Below are positions 1 through 7,894 of a stretch of DNA of 46,025 nt, piece after piece. Source of the DNA: Planctomycetota bacterium. Lineage in GTDB: Bacteria; Planctomycetota; J058. The translations under genes were made by a program, and so were the position numbers. The first letter of the stretch is position 1. Each line of letters opens with the position of its first letter. The stretch lies in assembly GCA_019636275.1 (NCBI GenBank), contig JAHBXY010000067.1, positions 1 through 46,025 of the forward strand, written 5' to 3'. The notes beneath the pieces were generated by a model. That model did no database searches. It was given only the letters and a program-made list of their open reading frames with translations, and was not told the DNA's origin.

Positions 1-800
1 GCGACCTCGAGGGCCGAGGCCGGCCGCGCGGCGGGCTCCTTCTCCAGGCAGCGCAGGATCACCGCCTCGAGCGCCGGCGGCAGGTCGGGCGCCAGCGCCC
101 GCGGCGACGGCGGCGGGCGGCGCGTGATCTGCGCCAGGAGGTCGAGCGCGCCGCTGGCCGCGTCGAACGGGTAGCTCCCGGTGGCGGCCTCGAACAGGAG
201 CATGCCGAGCGCGTAGACGTCCACGCGCGCGTCGAGCTCGCCCTGGCCCGTGACCTGCTCGGGCGCCAGGTAGGCCGGCGTCCCCAGGATCACGCCCGTC
301 TCGGTCAGCCGGGTCTGGCTGTCGTCGAGCCGCCGCACGAGCCCGAAGTCGGCCAGCCGCGGCGCGCCGCGCTCGTCGAAGAGCACGTTCGACGGCTTGA
401 CGTCGCGGTGCAGGAGCCCGCGCGCGTGCAGGTGCGCCAGCCCGCGCGCCACGCCCACGCCCACGCGCACGACCTCGGCCGTCGGCAGCCGCCCCTTGCG
501 CAGGCGGTCGGCGAGGTCGCCGCCCGTGGCCAGGTCCATGACGAACCAGGCGAACCCCGGCGCCTGCCCCGCCGCGTGGATCGGCAGGAGGTGCTCGTGC
601 GGGCCGACCGCCGCCATGGCCTCGGCCTCGCGCTGGAAGCGCAGCGCGTGCTGGCGATCGTCGACGGAGACGATCTTCAGCGCCCGCACCGCGCCCGTCG
701 GCGCGTGCACGACCCGGTAGACGGCGCCCATGCCGCCCTCGCCCAGGCGCCCCTGGACGAGGTAGTCATCTACGCGCGGCAGCGGCGGCGAGGCCCCCAC
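1..800 (-). CDS. Serine/threonine protein kinase, 3' end cut by window edge
   Basis: A Hanks-type Ser/Thr kinase that would phosphorylate protein targets. The first ~266 residues are visible and form nearly the whole catalytic domain: glycine loop LGEGGMGAVYRV (~19-30), a VAIK-type lysine in VRALKIV, catalytic loop HRDVKPSN, metal-binding DFG in LADFGLV, an activation segment ending GTPAYLAPEQ, and the DVYALGMLLFE helix. Any transmembrane or sensor region lies outside the window. The GTG at 800 is chosen because an in-frame stop lies four codons upstream. No Shine-Dalgarno sequence precedes it. Instead TAGGCT (807-812) lies 6 nt upstream, with TTGGCG 18 nt before that, which suggests a promoter and a leaderless message. 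Family assignment is very secure; targets are unknown. Confidence 0.93.
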   Translation of the reverse strand, partial: MGASPPLPRVDDYLVQGRLGEGGMGAVYRVVHAPTGAVRALKIVSVDDRQHALRFQREAEAMAAVGPHEHLLPIHAAGQAPGFAWFVMDLATGGDLADRLRKGRLPTAEVVRVGVGVARGLAHLHARGLLHRDVKPSNVLFDERGAPRLADFGLVRRLDDSQTRLTETGVILGTPAYLAPEQVTGQGELDARVDVYALGMLLFEAATGSYPFDAASGALDLLAQITRRPPPSPRALAPDLPPALEAVILRCLEKEPAARPASALEV

Positions 801-806
801 GCGGGC

Positions 807-836
807 AGCCTAGAGGCCCGGCCGGAGGTGCGCCAA
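807..836 (-). promoter_or_regulatory. Candidate sigma-70-type promoter for the leftward kinase
   Basis: On the minus strand TTGGCG (831-836) and TAGGCT (807-812) are separated by 18 nt, and the hexamer ends 6 nt before the GTG start at 800. The layout would place transcription start at or next to the start codon. Similar hexamers 6-7 nt before starts occur at 17985, 31062 and 42858. Prediction from sequence only. Confidence 0.4.
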
Positions 837-972
837 GCAGCTCCGTTGGGCGAGCCGGGCCGAGCCGACTCCGGACGGGGTGCTCGGCCGCCGATCCTCC
901 GTGAGTCCTCGAGAGAGGTGAGGCAGCGGCGGCCGAGCACAGGACTCCCCGGCATCAGCGACGTCGAGCGAT
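829..972. repeat. Hairpin element, possible diverged member of the dispersed repeat family
   Basis: This spacer between two leftward genes contains a perfect 13-bp inverted repeat (880-892 and 928-940, GTGCTCGGCCGCC and its complement) with a 35-nt loop. To its right, GGCATCAGCG followed by CGTCGAGCG resembles the conserved right end of the repeats at 5371, 22507, 41701 and 43431 (GGCATCCGCGG then CCGTCGAGCAC). The relation is an inference; the core stem is different. It could also act as a terminator or mRNA 3' structure for the gene ending at 996, but its position downstream in the leftward direction of transcription fits either view. Confidence 0.4.
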
Positions 973-995
973 TGACGCTCCTCCTCCCGCCCCGC

Positions 996-1481
996 CTACG
1001 CGCGCCCAGGCGGCGAAGCGTCGGTCCGAGGGAGGGCCACGAACGTGTAGACGTGGCCGTCGTCAGCCGCGCCGCGCCTGCGGAGGTGCAGGGCGGCGCC
1101 GACGACCGGCCCCTCGAGGTCCGTCCGCCCGGGGCCGTGCGCCGGCTGGCGCTCGAGGAAGAGGGAGAGGTGGTCGCCCTCGAGCGCCCAGCGCCCCTCG
1201 CTCACCACCGGGCCGCCGCGGCGGAGCAGGTTCGCGAGCCGCTCCGGCGGGCGAGGAGCCCCCTGGATCGTGACTCCGAGCACCACGCCGTCGGCATGGA
1301 AGCGAAGCACGCGGCAGCGCACGTTGAGCGGGTTCAGCACCTCGAGGCTCTGGTAGATCCCGCGCTCCGTGCGCACCACGGGGACGCCCACGCGCAGCGC
1401 GGCCTCCTCGTAACGCTCGCGGTCCTCCGGCGACCCCGTCGCCCGCAGCCGGCGCTCGAGCCCGCGCAACGACTCGTCCAC
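996..1481 (-). CDS. Small protein of unknown function with LERR/TGSPED N-terminal module
   Basis: A 161-residue protein I do not recognise as a whole. It starts at a GTG (1481), giving an N terminus ESLRGLERRLRATGSPEDRE. This matches a short helical module often seen in proteins of Planctomycetota and myxobacteria (LERR..RETG.vED), typically before repeat or kinase-linked regions; that recognition is from memory. The rest (~45-150) is alternating hydrophobic/charged and looks like a small beta-rich domain (GIYQSLEVLNPLNVRCRVL, GVVLGVTIQG). There is no signal peptide, Cys cluster or catalytic motif. It lies 70 nt downstream of trmJ on the same strand and may be co-transcribed. The frame is open upstream without a better start, so the start is uncertain. 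Confidence 0.6.
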   Translation of the reverse strand: MDESLRGLERRLRATGSPEDRERYEEAALRVGVPVVRTERGIYQSLEVLNPLNVRCRVLRFHADGVVLGVTIQGAPRPPERLANLLRRGGPVVSEGRWALEGDHLSLFLERQPAHGPGRTDLEGPVVGAALHLRRRGAADDGHVYTFVALPRTDASPPGRA

Positions 1482-1551
1482 GCCGGCAGCATGGCAGCGC
1501 CGCCCGGCCCTCGCACCCCGTCGCCGCGAGCGGCACGACCGCCGAGCGGGC

Positions 1552-2322
1552 TCACCTCCCGGGCGGCGGCTCGGCGCGGCGCCGCACGAGGAGGTTGCTG
1601 ACCACGCCGTGGAGCGTGCGCAGCTCGCGGCTCGTCGGCCGCGCCCGCTGGAGCAGGGCGCGCAGGTTCCGGTCGAGGGCCGGGTGCTGCGTGGCCCCCT
1701 CGCGTCGCGCGGCGTCGTCGAGCTCCCGCTCGAGGCGCTCGAGGAAGGCCAGCAGCTCGGCCTTGGGCGCCGGGGCGTCGCCGGGTGGCGGCGGCGGCGG
1801 GGCCTCACCGGCCTCGAGCCACTCGTAGCCGAGGAGCAGGACGGCCTGCGCCAGGTTGAGCGACGCGAAGGCCGGGTTCAGGCGCGCCGTGACGATCGTG
1901 TCGGCGAGCGCGAGCTCGTCCGTGGTGAGGCCCTCGCGCTCGGGGCCCACGAGCAGCCCGGGGCGCTGGCCGGCGGCGACGAGGGCGCGGAGCTCGAGCC
2001 CCGCCGCCCGCGGCGTGAGCACGGGGCGCGCGTCGTCGCGCGGCCGGGCGGTGGCGGCGAAGACGTGCGTGAGGTCGGCCACGGCCTCGGCGAGGCTGGC
2101 GAAGACGCGGGCGCCGTCGACGACCGCGTCGGCGCCCGACGCCGCCGCGCGGGCGCGCGCGCTCGGCCAGCCGTCGCGCGGCGCGACGAGCCGCAGCGCC
2201 GTGAGGCCGCAGTTGAGCATGGCGCGCGGGGCGAGGCCGACGTTCTCGCCGAGCTGCGGGCGGCAGAGGATCACCGGCGGGCCGCCGCCGAGGCTCGTCC
2301 GCGTGCGATCGGTCCCGGCCAT
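1552..2322 (-). CDS. trmJ: TrmJ-type tRNA 2'-O-methyltransferase (SPOUT family)
   Basis: A 256-residue SPOUT (SpoU/TrmH class) methyltransferase that uses S-adenosylmethionine to methylate a ribose 2'-OH. The three class motifs are clear: motif 1 ENVGLAPRAMLNCG (~26-39) with the conserved N and R, motif 2 LLVGPEREGLTTDE (~130), and motif 3 LNPAFASLNLAQAVLLLGYE (~150-170) forming the knotted SAM site. The C-terminal helical extension (~185-256, FLERLERELDDA and ARPTSRELRTLHGVVSNL) is the dimerising tail typical of TrmJ, which modifies tRNA position 32, rather than of TrmH or RlmB. The ATG at 2322 fits the family N terminus. It follows the lipoprotein operon by 57 nt on the same strand. Confidence 0.88.
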   Translation of the reverse strand: MAGTDRTRTSLGGGPPVILCRPQLGENVGLAPRAMLNCGLTALRLVAPRDGWPSARARAAASGADAVVDGARVFASLAEAVADLTHVFAATARPRDDARPVLTPRAAGLELRALVAAGQRPGLLVGPEREGLTTDELALADTIVTARLNPAFASLNLAQAVLLLGYEWLEAGEAPPPPPPGDAPAPKAELLAFLERLERELDDAARREGATQHPALDRNLRALLQRARPTSRELRTLHGVVSNLLVRRRAEPPPGR

Positions 2323-2379
2323 GGCGCGACTCGCCCGATCGGCCGCGCGCCCGGCGTGGGTCCGCGGCCGCCGGCCACA

Positions 2380-3369
2380 CTACCGCGCGACCGGCCCCAG
2401 GTAGCGGTAGACGGCGAGCTGGTCGATGCGCTGCAGGCCGAAGCCGCCGGCGAGCGCCTCGGCGAGCGCGGCGTAGTCGGCTGGCGGCAGGAGGACGCCG
2501 CGCTCGTCGAAGGGCGCGAGGTGCCACACGCCCGGCGGGCCCACGAGGGGCAGGCCGTGGCGCCGCTCGAGCCACAGGACCTCGCCGCTGCGCCGGTCGA
2601 TCCGCGCCAGGAGGACGCCGCTCCGGTCGACGTCGACCGTGTGCACGAGGAAGGCGTCGTCGTCGACGACGAGCGGGGCCGCCCCGGCGCGCGCCAGCCA
2701 CGAGGCCGTCACACGGCGCGCCTCGTGCGCGGCGGCGCGGACGGCCGCCGCCGCGAGGGCCGCCGGGTCGTCGGCCTCGTCGGGGCCGCCGAGGACGCTC
2801 GCGTTGACGACGCGCGCGGCCTGGAAGCGGCCGTCGGCGGAGCGCAGGCGCAGCCGCAGGACCACGTTCGCCGTGGGCAGGAACCGGCGCTCGAGGCTCG
2901 GGTCGAACAGCCAGCCGACGACCGGCACGCGGAGCTCGCGCCGCGTCTGGAACGACGTCGTCACGAGGTGCAGGACGTCGACCTCGAGCACGTAGTCGGT
3001 CGCCGGCGTCGCGTCCTCTCGCGGCCGCACGACGGCGACCGACTCGATCGAGGCCAGGTAGCGGCGCAGGGTCGCGTCGAGGCCCTCGAGCGGCGCGCCG
3101 CCCAGGTCGCCGTCGCCGCTGACCTCGCTGCCCCGCTGGACCTCGACGCGCCCGACGATCGGCACGCCGCGCCGCTCGGAGCGCGGCGCGCGCCCGTCGC
3201 GCTCGGCCTCGGGGCGCGCGTCGCGCGGGGGCGCCATGGCGAGCCGCACCCGCGGCGCCTCGAGCTCGAGCGGGACGCGGTCGTCGGGCGCGAGCGCGAG
3301 CAGGTCGGGCGACGCGCAGCCGGCCGCCAGCGCCGCCGTGAGCAGGGGGACGAGCGAGCGCGCGGTCAT
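2380..3369 (-). CDS. Lipoprotein of unknown function, last gene of a three-lipoprotein operon
   Basis: A 329-residue predicted lipoprotein: the N terminus has a short hydrophobic signal with lipobox LAAGC (Cys ~18). The remainder is mixed alpha/beta with no catalytic motif I recognise. Segments such as TDYVLEVDVLHLVTTSFQT, NVVLRLRLRSADGRF and ARIDRRSGEVLWLERRHG read like periplasmic beta strands. The ATG overlaps the stop of the preceding gene (ATGA at 3366-3369), showing translational coupling. With its two partners it probably forms an envelope-associated set. Function unknown; the lipoprotein call is fairly secure. Confidence 0.72.
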   Translation of the reverse strand: MTARSLVPLLTAALAAGCASPDLLALAPDDRVPLELEAPRVRLAMAPPRDARPEAERDGRAPRSERRGVPIVGRVEVQRGSEVSGDGDLGGAPLEGLDATLRRYLASIESVAVVRPREDATPATDYVLEVDVLHLVTTSFQTRRELRVPVVGWLFDPSLERRFLPTANVVLRLRLRSADGRFQAARVVNASVLGGPDEADDPAALAAAAVRAAAHEARRVTASWLARAGAAPLVVDDDAFLVHTVDVDRSGVLLARIDRRSGEVLWLERRHGLPLVGPPGVWHLAPFDERGVLLPPADYAALAEALAGGFGLQRIDQLAVYRYLGPVAR

Positions 3370-4076
3370 CGATCCCGCTCCGTGCCGCGCGGCGCCCCGG
3401 CCTCGAGCGCCCGCCCGCCGGCGACCGGCCGCGCGAGGGCCGTGCGGACCGTGGGGTCCGCGACGAGCTGCGCGGCCAGGCGCGCGCCCAGCGCGCGCAG
3501 CGGGTCGTCGTCCGTCCCGACCCCGGCCTCCGGACCGCGGGTGGCCGCGTGATGCCGCCCCCGCCACACCACGCGCCCCGTGTGGGCGTCGACGAGCGTC
3601 CAGGCCAGCCACGCGGCGGCCGTGTCCTGCCCCGCCTCGCGCGAGTAGGCGAAGTCGAGCAGCTCGCCGCGCAGGAGCAGCGTCCCCCGCGGCAGGGGCG
3701 CGCCCGCGTAGGGCGCGGCCAGGCCGAGGTCCGTGTCGTCGCAGAAGGCCACGGCCCCGCGCTCCACGAGGCCCGCGCGCACCGCCTCGCGCAGCGCCGG
3801 GACGGCGGCCCAGAAGTGGTAGGTCTGCTCGACCCCCGGCCCGGGGAGGACGCGCTCGATCGCCGTCGCCCGCGCGTGGTGCGCGCCGACCGGCTGGATC
3901 GTGAGGTCGTCGACCTGCCCGATCGCCAGCGGCCGCGTCGCGCCCTCGAGCGGCGCCACCCGCGCCGGCGTCCGGTCGGTGGCCGCCGGCGGGCGCTCGT
4001 GGAAGCCGTAGGCCCCCACCTCGGGCCCGCGGCAGGCCGCGAGCGCCAGGGCCACGGCCGTCCAGGTCCACCTCAT
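3366..4076 (-). CDS. Lipoprotein, possibly PqiC/ABC-transport-auxiliary-like
   Basis: A 236-residue predicted lipoprotein with lipobox LALAAC (Cys ~15). A central segment (YHFWAAVPALREAVRAGLVE, then GTLLLRGELLDFAYS, then AWTLVDAHTGRVVWRGRH) has the order seen in PqiC-like auxiliary lipoproteins: an aromatic-W-A motif, a helix, then beta strands ending in a trafficking-type W-R-G strand. This resemblance is only pattern-level, and no ABC transporter genes lie nearby. Both gene borders are ATGA overlaps (4073-4076 and 3366-3369), so it is the middle gene of a tightly coupled operon. Confidence 0.68.
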   Translation of the reverse strand: MRWTWTAVALALAACRGPEVGAYGFHERPPAATDRTPARVAPLEGATRPLAIGQVDDLTIQPVGAHHARATAIERVLPGPGVEQTYHFWAAVPALREAVRAGLVERGAVAFCDDTDLGLAAPYAGAPLPRGTLLLRGELLDFAYSREAGQDTAAAWLAWTLVDAHTGRVVWRGRHHAATRGPEAGVGTDDDPLRALGARLAAQLVADPTVRTALARPVAGGRALEAGAPRGTERDR

Positions 4077-4459
4077 CGCGGCACCTCCGACAGGGGCTGG
4101 AAGGGGACCGGGCGCCCGAGGGGCTCGGTGCGCGGGCCGTCGGGCGGCAGGCCGCTCGTCGGCGCCGCGAACCCGCGGAAGCGCGCGCGCTCCAGCTCGG
4201 CCGGGGAGAACTCCCGCTCCGGCTCGCCCTCGCCGCGGTAGCCGGCGAAGACGGTCGTCGGCCCCGTGATCGGCGCGACCGGCGCGTCCTCGTCGTCGCC
4301 GTACCAGCCCGCCGCCACGAAGGCCCAGCCCTCGCCCGCCGGCGCGTCGGCGGGCGGCGGGGCGGCGGCGGCCGGGTCCGTCCAGGGCGCCGGCACGCCG
4401 GGGAGCCCGCAGCCGAGGGGGAGGAGCGCCGCGAGCGCGGCGAGGATCGTCGTGCGCAT
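4073..4459 (-). CDS. Small lipoprotein, first gene of the lipoprotein operon
   Basis: A 128-residue predicted lipoprotein: MRTTILAALAALLPLGC gives a short signal with lipobox PLGC (Cys 17), followed by a Pro/Ala-rich linker (~20-42) and a short soluble part containing WAFVAAGWYGDDEDAP and FSPAELERARFRGF. No known domain. I chose the ATG at 4459 because GGAG lies ~8 nt upstream and it starts directly with a signal peptide; the frame is open further upstream. Its stop overlaps the next start (ATGA). Confidence 0.68.
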   Translation of the reverse strand: MRTTILAALAALLPLGCGLPGVPAPWTDPAAAAPPPADAPAGEGWAFVAAGWYGDDEDAPVAPITGPTTVFAGYRGEGEPEREFSPAELERARFRGFAAPTSGLPPDGPRTEPLGRPVPFQPLSEVPR

Positions 4460-4624
4460 GCGTCCCGCTCCGCGCGAGCCGCGTGCCGCCCCGCGAGCCA
4501 GCCCGATGGGCAGGCGGCGGGACCCGGGTGTCCCGGCGCGGGCCGGGTGCGTCACGGCCAGGACGGCTGGGCTGACCGCGACTGATCAGACGGGACCGAG
4601 GAGCGCGCGGCCTTGTCAATCTCT

Positions 4625-5074
4625 CTAGCGGGCGACGGCGACGCCCGAGCGCGACCAGGACGGCGGCGCGCGGCAGGCCAGGGCGCTCTCGGTCGCCTGC
4701 GCGAGCGCGGCCCGGGCGGCCTCCCGGAAGCCGGCGTGCGCCAGACTGCGCGCGGCCGCGACCTGCGCGTCGGCCCGCCAGGCCGGCGATTCCAGCCGTG
4801 CGGCCTCCTCCAGGGTCCGGGTGAGCTGCGCCTGGCGAACCGCCCTGGCGCGCGCGCGATCGGCGTCGTCGAGCGCGATCGCGACCTGGTCCAGCAGCTC
4901 GCGCCGCCCGGATCGGGCGGGAAGCGCCTGCGCCTCCTCGGCCGCGAGCGCGAGCAGCTCGAGGGGCTGCCTCCCCGCGAGCGGCGCGCGCCGTTCGGCA
5001 CGCGGCTCGTCTTGCGCGAGAGAGGACGCCGCGAGCAGCCCGCTCGCGAGCACGACGCAGGTGAGGAGCCGCAC
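4625..5074 (-). CDS. Secreted helical protein of unknown function
   Basis: A 149-residue protein with a clear Sec signal (LLTCVVLASGLLAASSLAQD, cleavage probably after SLA) and no lipobox. The mature part is almost wholly helical, rich in Ala, Arg, Leu and Glu, with repeated ~35-residue helix pairs (LELLALAAEEAQAL, IALDDADRARARAV, VAAARSLAHAGFREAA), suggesting a TPR- or HEAT-like fold. The GTG at 5074 is supported by AAGGAG 8 nt upstream. About 165 nt separate it from the lipoprotein operon, with nothing recognisable between. Confidence 0.7.
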   Translation of the reverse strand: MRLLTCVVLASGLLAASSLAQDEPRAERRAPLAGRQPLELLALAAEEAQALPARSGRRELLDQVAIALDDADRARARAVRQAQLTRTLEEAARLESPAWRADAQVAAARSLAHAGFREAARAALAQATESALACRAPPSWSRSGVAVAR

Positions 5075-5118
5075 GGGACACGCTCCTTCGCGGCGTCCAG
5101 TGTAGTTCCGCCGGCCGG

Positions 5119-5746
5119 TCAGTTCAGCGGTGAAGGCTCACGAGCGGCGCGGCCGACGTCGGGCGCGAGGAGCCCCGCCAGGACCCCTGCCGCGAGCATG
5201 GCGAGCACGACCCCAGACCGCGACGACGCCCCGGGCACGGGCGATAGGGCCGTTCCGAGCCCGGCCATGACCGACGCGCCGAGGACCGCCAGACAGAACA
5301 GCACGCCGCGCGCCGAGCCGAAGCAGACGGCCCCGGCGAGCGCGGTCGATGCGGCGGCACCGCTCAGCGCGTATGAAGAAATCGACCCTCGCCCGCGAGT
5401 CCTGGTGACCAGCCTTCGATCGGAGCAATAGGCGAGGCGAGGCCGCGGAGGCTGAGGCGAGGCGGCGCGCGCGCGGGCGACGTCGTATCGGCATACTTCG
5501 AGCCCGCGCGCGCGCCGTCCCGCCCAGCATCCGCGGCCGCAGCCGTCGAGCACACCTCAGCGCCAGGAGCGGCACGGACAGGACCTCCGACTCGTGCCAG
5601 CCCGGCGGCTGGCCGGCGAGCAGCCAGCCGACGTGCACCACCAGCGCCGGGCCCATGAGACCCACGAACGCGCCCACGGGGGCGAGGGCGACGATCCCGG
5701 CGCCGAGGACGGCGCCGCCGAGCCGGGTCCAGGTCATGGGCACCAC
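5119..5746 (-). pseudogene. Membrane-protein gene split by an inserted 185-bp element
   Basis: Two parts of one leftward gene flank the repeat at 5371-5555. The upstream part (start near 5737-5746, with AGGAGG just upstream; GTG 5746/5743 or ATG 5737) encodes TWTRLGGAVLGAGIVALAPV and a second helix, ending PLLALR at the insertion. The downstream part in another frame encodes SGAAASTALAGAVCFGSARG and two more helices, ending PSPLN and TGA at 5119. Deleting the element plus one copy of the flanking 8-mer CTCAGCGC joins them in one frame as VPLLALSGAAASTALAG. The original was a ~144-residue protein with about four helices, no known family. In its present state only the first part could be made, fused to residues encoded by the repeat. 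Confidence 0.8.
5371..5555 (+). mobile_element. Dispersed hairpin repeat R1 (MITE-like), with 8-bp target duplication
   Basis: A 185-bp element flanked by identical 8-mers CTCAGCGC at 5363-5370 and 5556-5563. It begins GTATGAAGAAATCGAC and ends GCCGTCGAGCACAC. The core is a perfect 15-bp GC-only stem (5464-5478 with 5512-5526) around a 33-nt loop containing CGTATCGGCATACTTCGA, with weaker pairing extending outward. It has no coding capacity. Similar elements in the same orientation occur at 22507-22816, 41584-41854 and 43431-43613. Duplication plus restoration of the host gene on removal shows it moved as a unit. The terminal inverted repeats are weak (GTATG against GTGTG), so the transposase family cannot be named. 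Confidence 0.85.
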
Positions 5747-5823
5747 GGCCTCCTATCGGCCGGCGCAGTTCGCCAGGCGCATCGCTTGACTTCACCCGCA
5801 TCCCGGTCGACGCTGGTTGGGTC

Positions 5824-7887
5824 ATGCCCCGCCCCCTCCCGCACGCTCGCAACGCCCCTCAGCCCCTGCCCATGACCCCGGACGAGGTCCGCGCGCGGGG
5901 CTGGGACGAGGTCGACGTCGTCCTCGTCTCGGGCGACGCATACGTCGACCACCCGAGCTTCGGCACGGCCGTGATCGGCCGCGTCCTCGAGGCCGCGGGC
6001 TTCCGGGTGGCGATCCTGGCCCAGCCCGACTGGCGCACGTGCGAGCCCTGGCGCCTGTTCGGCCGGCCGCGCCTGTTCTTCGGCGTCGGCGCCGGGAACA
6101 TGGACTCGATGATCAACCACTACACGGCGAACCGGAAGGTGCGCAACGACGACGCCTACTCGCCGGGCGGGCGGATCGGCCTGCGCCCCGACCGGGCGAC
6201 GCTGGCCTACTGCCAGCGCTCCCGCGAGGCGTGGAAGGGCGTGCCGGTGATCGCCGGGGCGGTCGAGGCGTCGCTCCGGCGCCTGGCCCACTACGACTAC
6301 TGGAGCGACACCGTCCGCGGCTCGATCCTCCTCGACGCCAAGGCCGACGCGATCGTCTACGGCATGGGCGAGGCCACGATCGTCGAGGTCGCCCGCCGCC
6401 TCGCCGCCGGCAAGACGCTGCGCGACTGCCGCGACCTTCGCGGGCTCGTCTACGCGCTGGGCGCCAAGGAGCCGCGGCCCGAGGGCGAGGCGGTCGAGCG
6501 GCTGCCGTCGTTCGAGGAGGTGAAGAAGGACCCGGTCGCGTTCGCGAAGGCCACGCGGCAGATCCACCACAACAGCAACCCGTTCAACGCCAAGACGCTC
6601 GTGCAGGCGCACGGCGAGCGCGCGGTCGTGCAGACCCCGCCGCAGCTCCCCCTAGACCAGGTCGAGCTCGACCGGATCCACGAGCTGCCCTACACGCGGC
6701 GCCCGCACCCGGCCTACCGCGAGAAGGTCCCGGCCTTCGAGGTGATCAAGCACTCGGTGCAGATCATGCGCGGCTGCTTCGGCGGCTGCACGTTCTGCTC
6801 GATTACGACGCACCAGGGACGGATCATCCAGTCGCGCTCGAAGGCCTCGATCCTGCGCGAGCTCGAGGGCTTCAACGCCGATCCGGAGTTCAAGGGCGTC
6901 GTCAGCGACCTGGGCGGGCCGACGGCCAACATGTACGAGATGCGCTGCACGAAGCCCGAGGTGGAGAAGACCTGCCGGCGGCTCTCGTGCGTGCACCCGA
7001 AGATCTGCAAGCTCCTGGGCACCGACCACGGGCCGGTGATCGACCTCATGCGCCGGTCGCGGCGGGTCGAGGGCGTGCGCAAGGTGTTCGTCGCCTCGGG
7101 GATCCGCATGGACCTCGCCGCGCGCTCGCCCGACTACGTGGCCGAGGTCGCCAAGCACCACACGGGCGGGCGGCTCAAGGTCGCGCCCGAGCACGCGTCG
7201 GACCGCGTGCTGGACCTGATGAAGAAGCCCTCGGCCGGCGAGTTCGAGCGCTTCACCGAGGAGTTCCATCGCGCGTCGCAGGAGGTCGGCAAGCGGCAGG
7301 AGCTCGTGCCCTACTTCATCGCCAGCCACCCCGGCTCGGACCTCGACGCCATGATCGAGCTGGCCGTGTTCCTCAAGCGCACCGGCTACCGCCCCGACCA
7401 GGTGCAGGACTTCATCCCGTCGCCCATGGACGTGGCGACGGCCATGTACCACACGGGCCTCGACCCGATCTCCATGAAGCCCGTCCCCGTGGCCAAGGGC
7501 ATGCGCGACCGGCGCCTCCAGCGCGCGCTCATGCAGTTCTTCAAGCCGGCCAACTGGTTCCTCGTGCGCGAAGCCCTGCAGAAGGCCGGGCGCACCGACC
7601 TGATCGGCGCCCACTGCGACGCCCTGATCCCGCCCACGCCGCCCCGCGAGGCGCTCGAGGCGCGCCGCGCCCAGGCGCAGCGCGCGCTCGGGCGCGACAA
7701 GAACGACGAGGATGACGACGACGGCGACGACGAGCACGTCGATCCCGAGGCCCCGCGCGTGCGCCCGCCGGTCGACGGGACGATCCACGTCCCGCCGCCC
7801 GTCGGCCGCGCGGGGCACCGCCGCGACGACCGGCGGCAGCGCGGCGACGTGAAGGGCTACCGCCCCGGGCGGCGCGAGGGGCGGTAG
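5824..7887 (+). CDS. ygiQ: YgiQ family radical SAM protein (UPF0313)
   Basis: A 687-residue cytoplasmic radical SAM enzyme. The [4Fe-4S]-binding motif CxxxCxxC is CFGGCTFC (C318, C322, C325), with the surrounding IMRGCFGGCTFCSITTHQGR typical of YgiQ. The N-terminal family signature includes WDEVDVVLVSGDAYVDHPSF (~28-47) and the GNMDSMINHYTANR region. Radical SAM and C-terminal parts follow, ending in an acidic stretch (DEDDDDGDDE, ~624-635) and a basic tail, which is longer than usual. The reaction of YgiQ proteins is not established. I kept the first ATG (5824) because LPM before TPDEV matches the conserved family N terminus; an ATG at 5872 is the alternative. It is followed by a convergent kinase gene 7 nt away. 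Confidence 0.93.
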   Translation: MPRPLPHARNAPQPLPMTPDEVRARGWDEVDVVLVSGDAYVDHPSFGTAVIGRVLEAAGFRVAILAQPDWRTCEPWRLFGRPRLFFGVGAGNMDSMINHYTANRKVRNDDAYSPGGRIGLRPDRATLAYCQRSREAWKGVPVIAGAVEASLRRLAHYDYWSDTVRGSILLDAKADAIVYGMGEATIVEVARRLAAGKTLRDCRDLRGLVYALGAKEPRPEGEAVERLPSFEEVKKDPVAFAKATRQIHHNSNPFNAKTLVQAHGERAVVQTPPQLPLDQVELDRIHELPYTRRPHPAYREKVPAFEVIKHSVQIMRGCFGGCTFCSITTHQGRIIQSRSKASILRELEGFNADPEFKGVVSDLGGPTANMYEMRCTKPEVEKTCRRLSCVHPKICKLLGTDHGPVIDLMRRSRRVEGVRKVFVASGIRMDLAARSPDYVAEVAKHHTGGRLKVAPEHASDRVLDLMKKPSAGEFERFTEEFHRASQEVGKRQELVPYFIASHPGSDLDAMIELAVFLKRTGYRPDQVQDFIPSPMDVATAMYHTGLDPISMKPVPVAKGMRDRRLQRALMQFFKPANWFLVREALQKAGRTDLIGAHCDALIPPTPPREALEARRAQAQRALGRDKNDEDDDDGDDEHVDPEAPRVRPPVDGTIHVPPPVGRAGHRRDDRRQRGDVKGYRPGRREGR

Positions 7888-7894
7888 ACGTCAG

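Noticed and set aside
1609..3552. Open frame of ~650 codons on the plus strand across trmJ and the lipoprotein genes
   Set aside because: Composition is Arg/Gly/Ala noise, and the opposite strand encodes recognisable motifs in several genes.
5371..5555. The start of repeat R1 (ATGAAGAAATCGACC) read as a short MKKSTL signal-peptide gene on the plus strand
   Set aside because: The frame closes after a few codons in every copy (5373, 43433) and no downstream gene follows.
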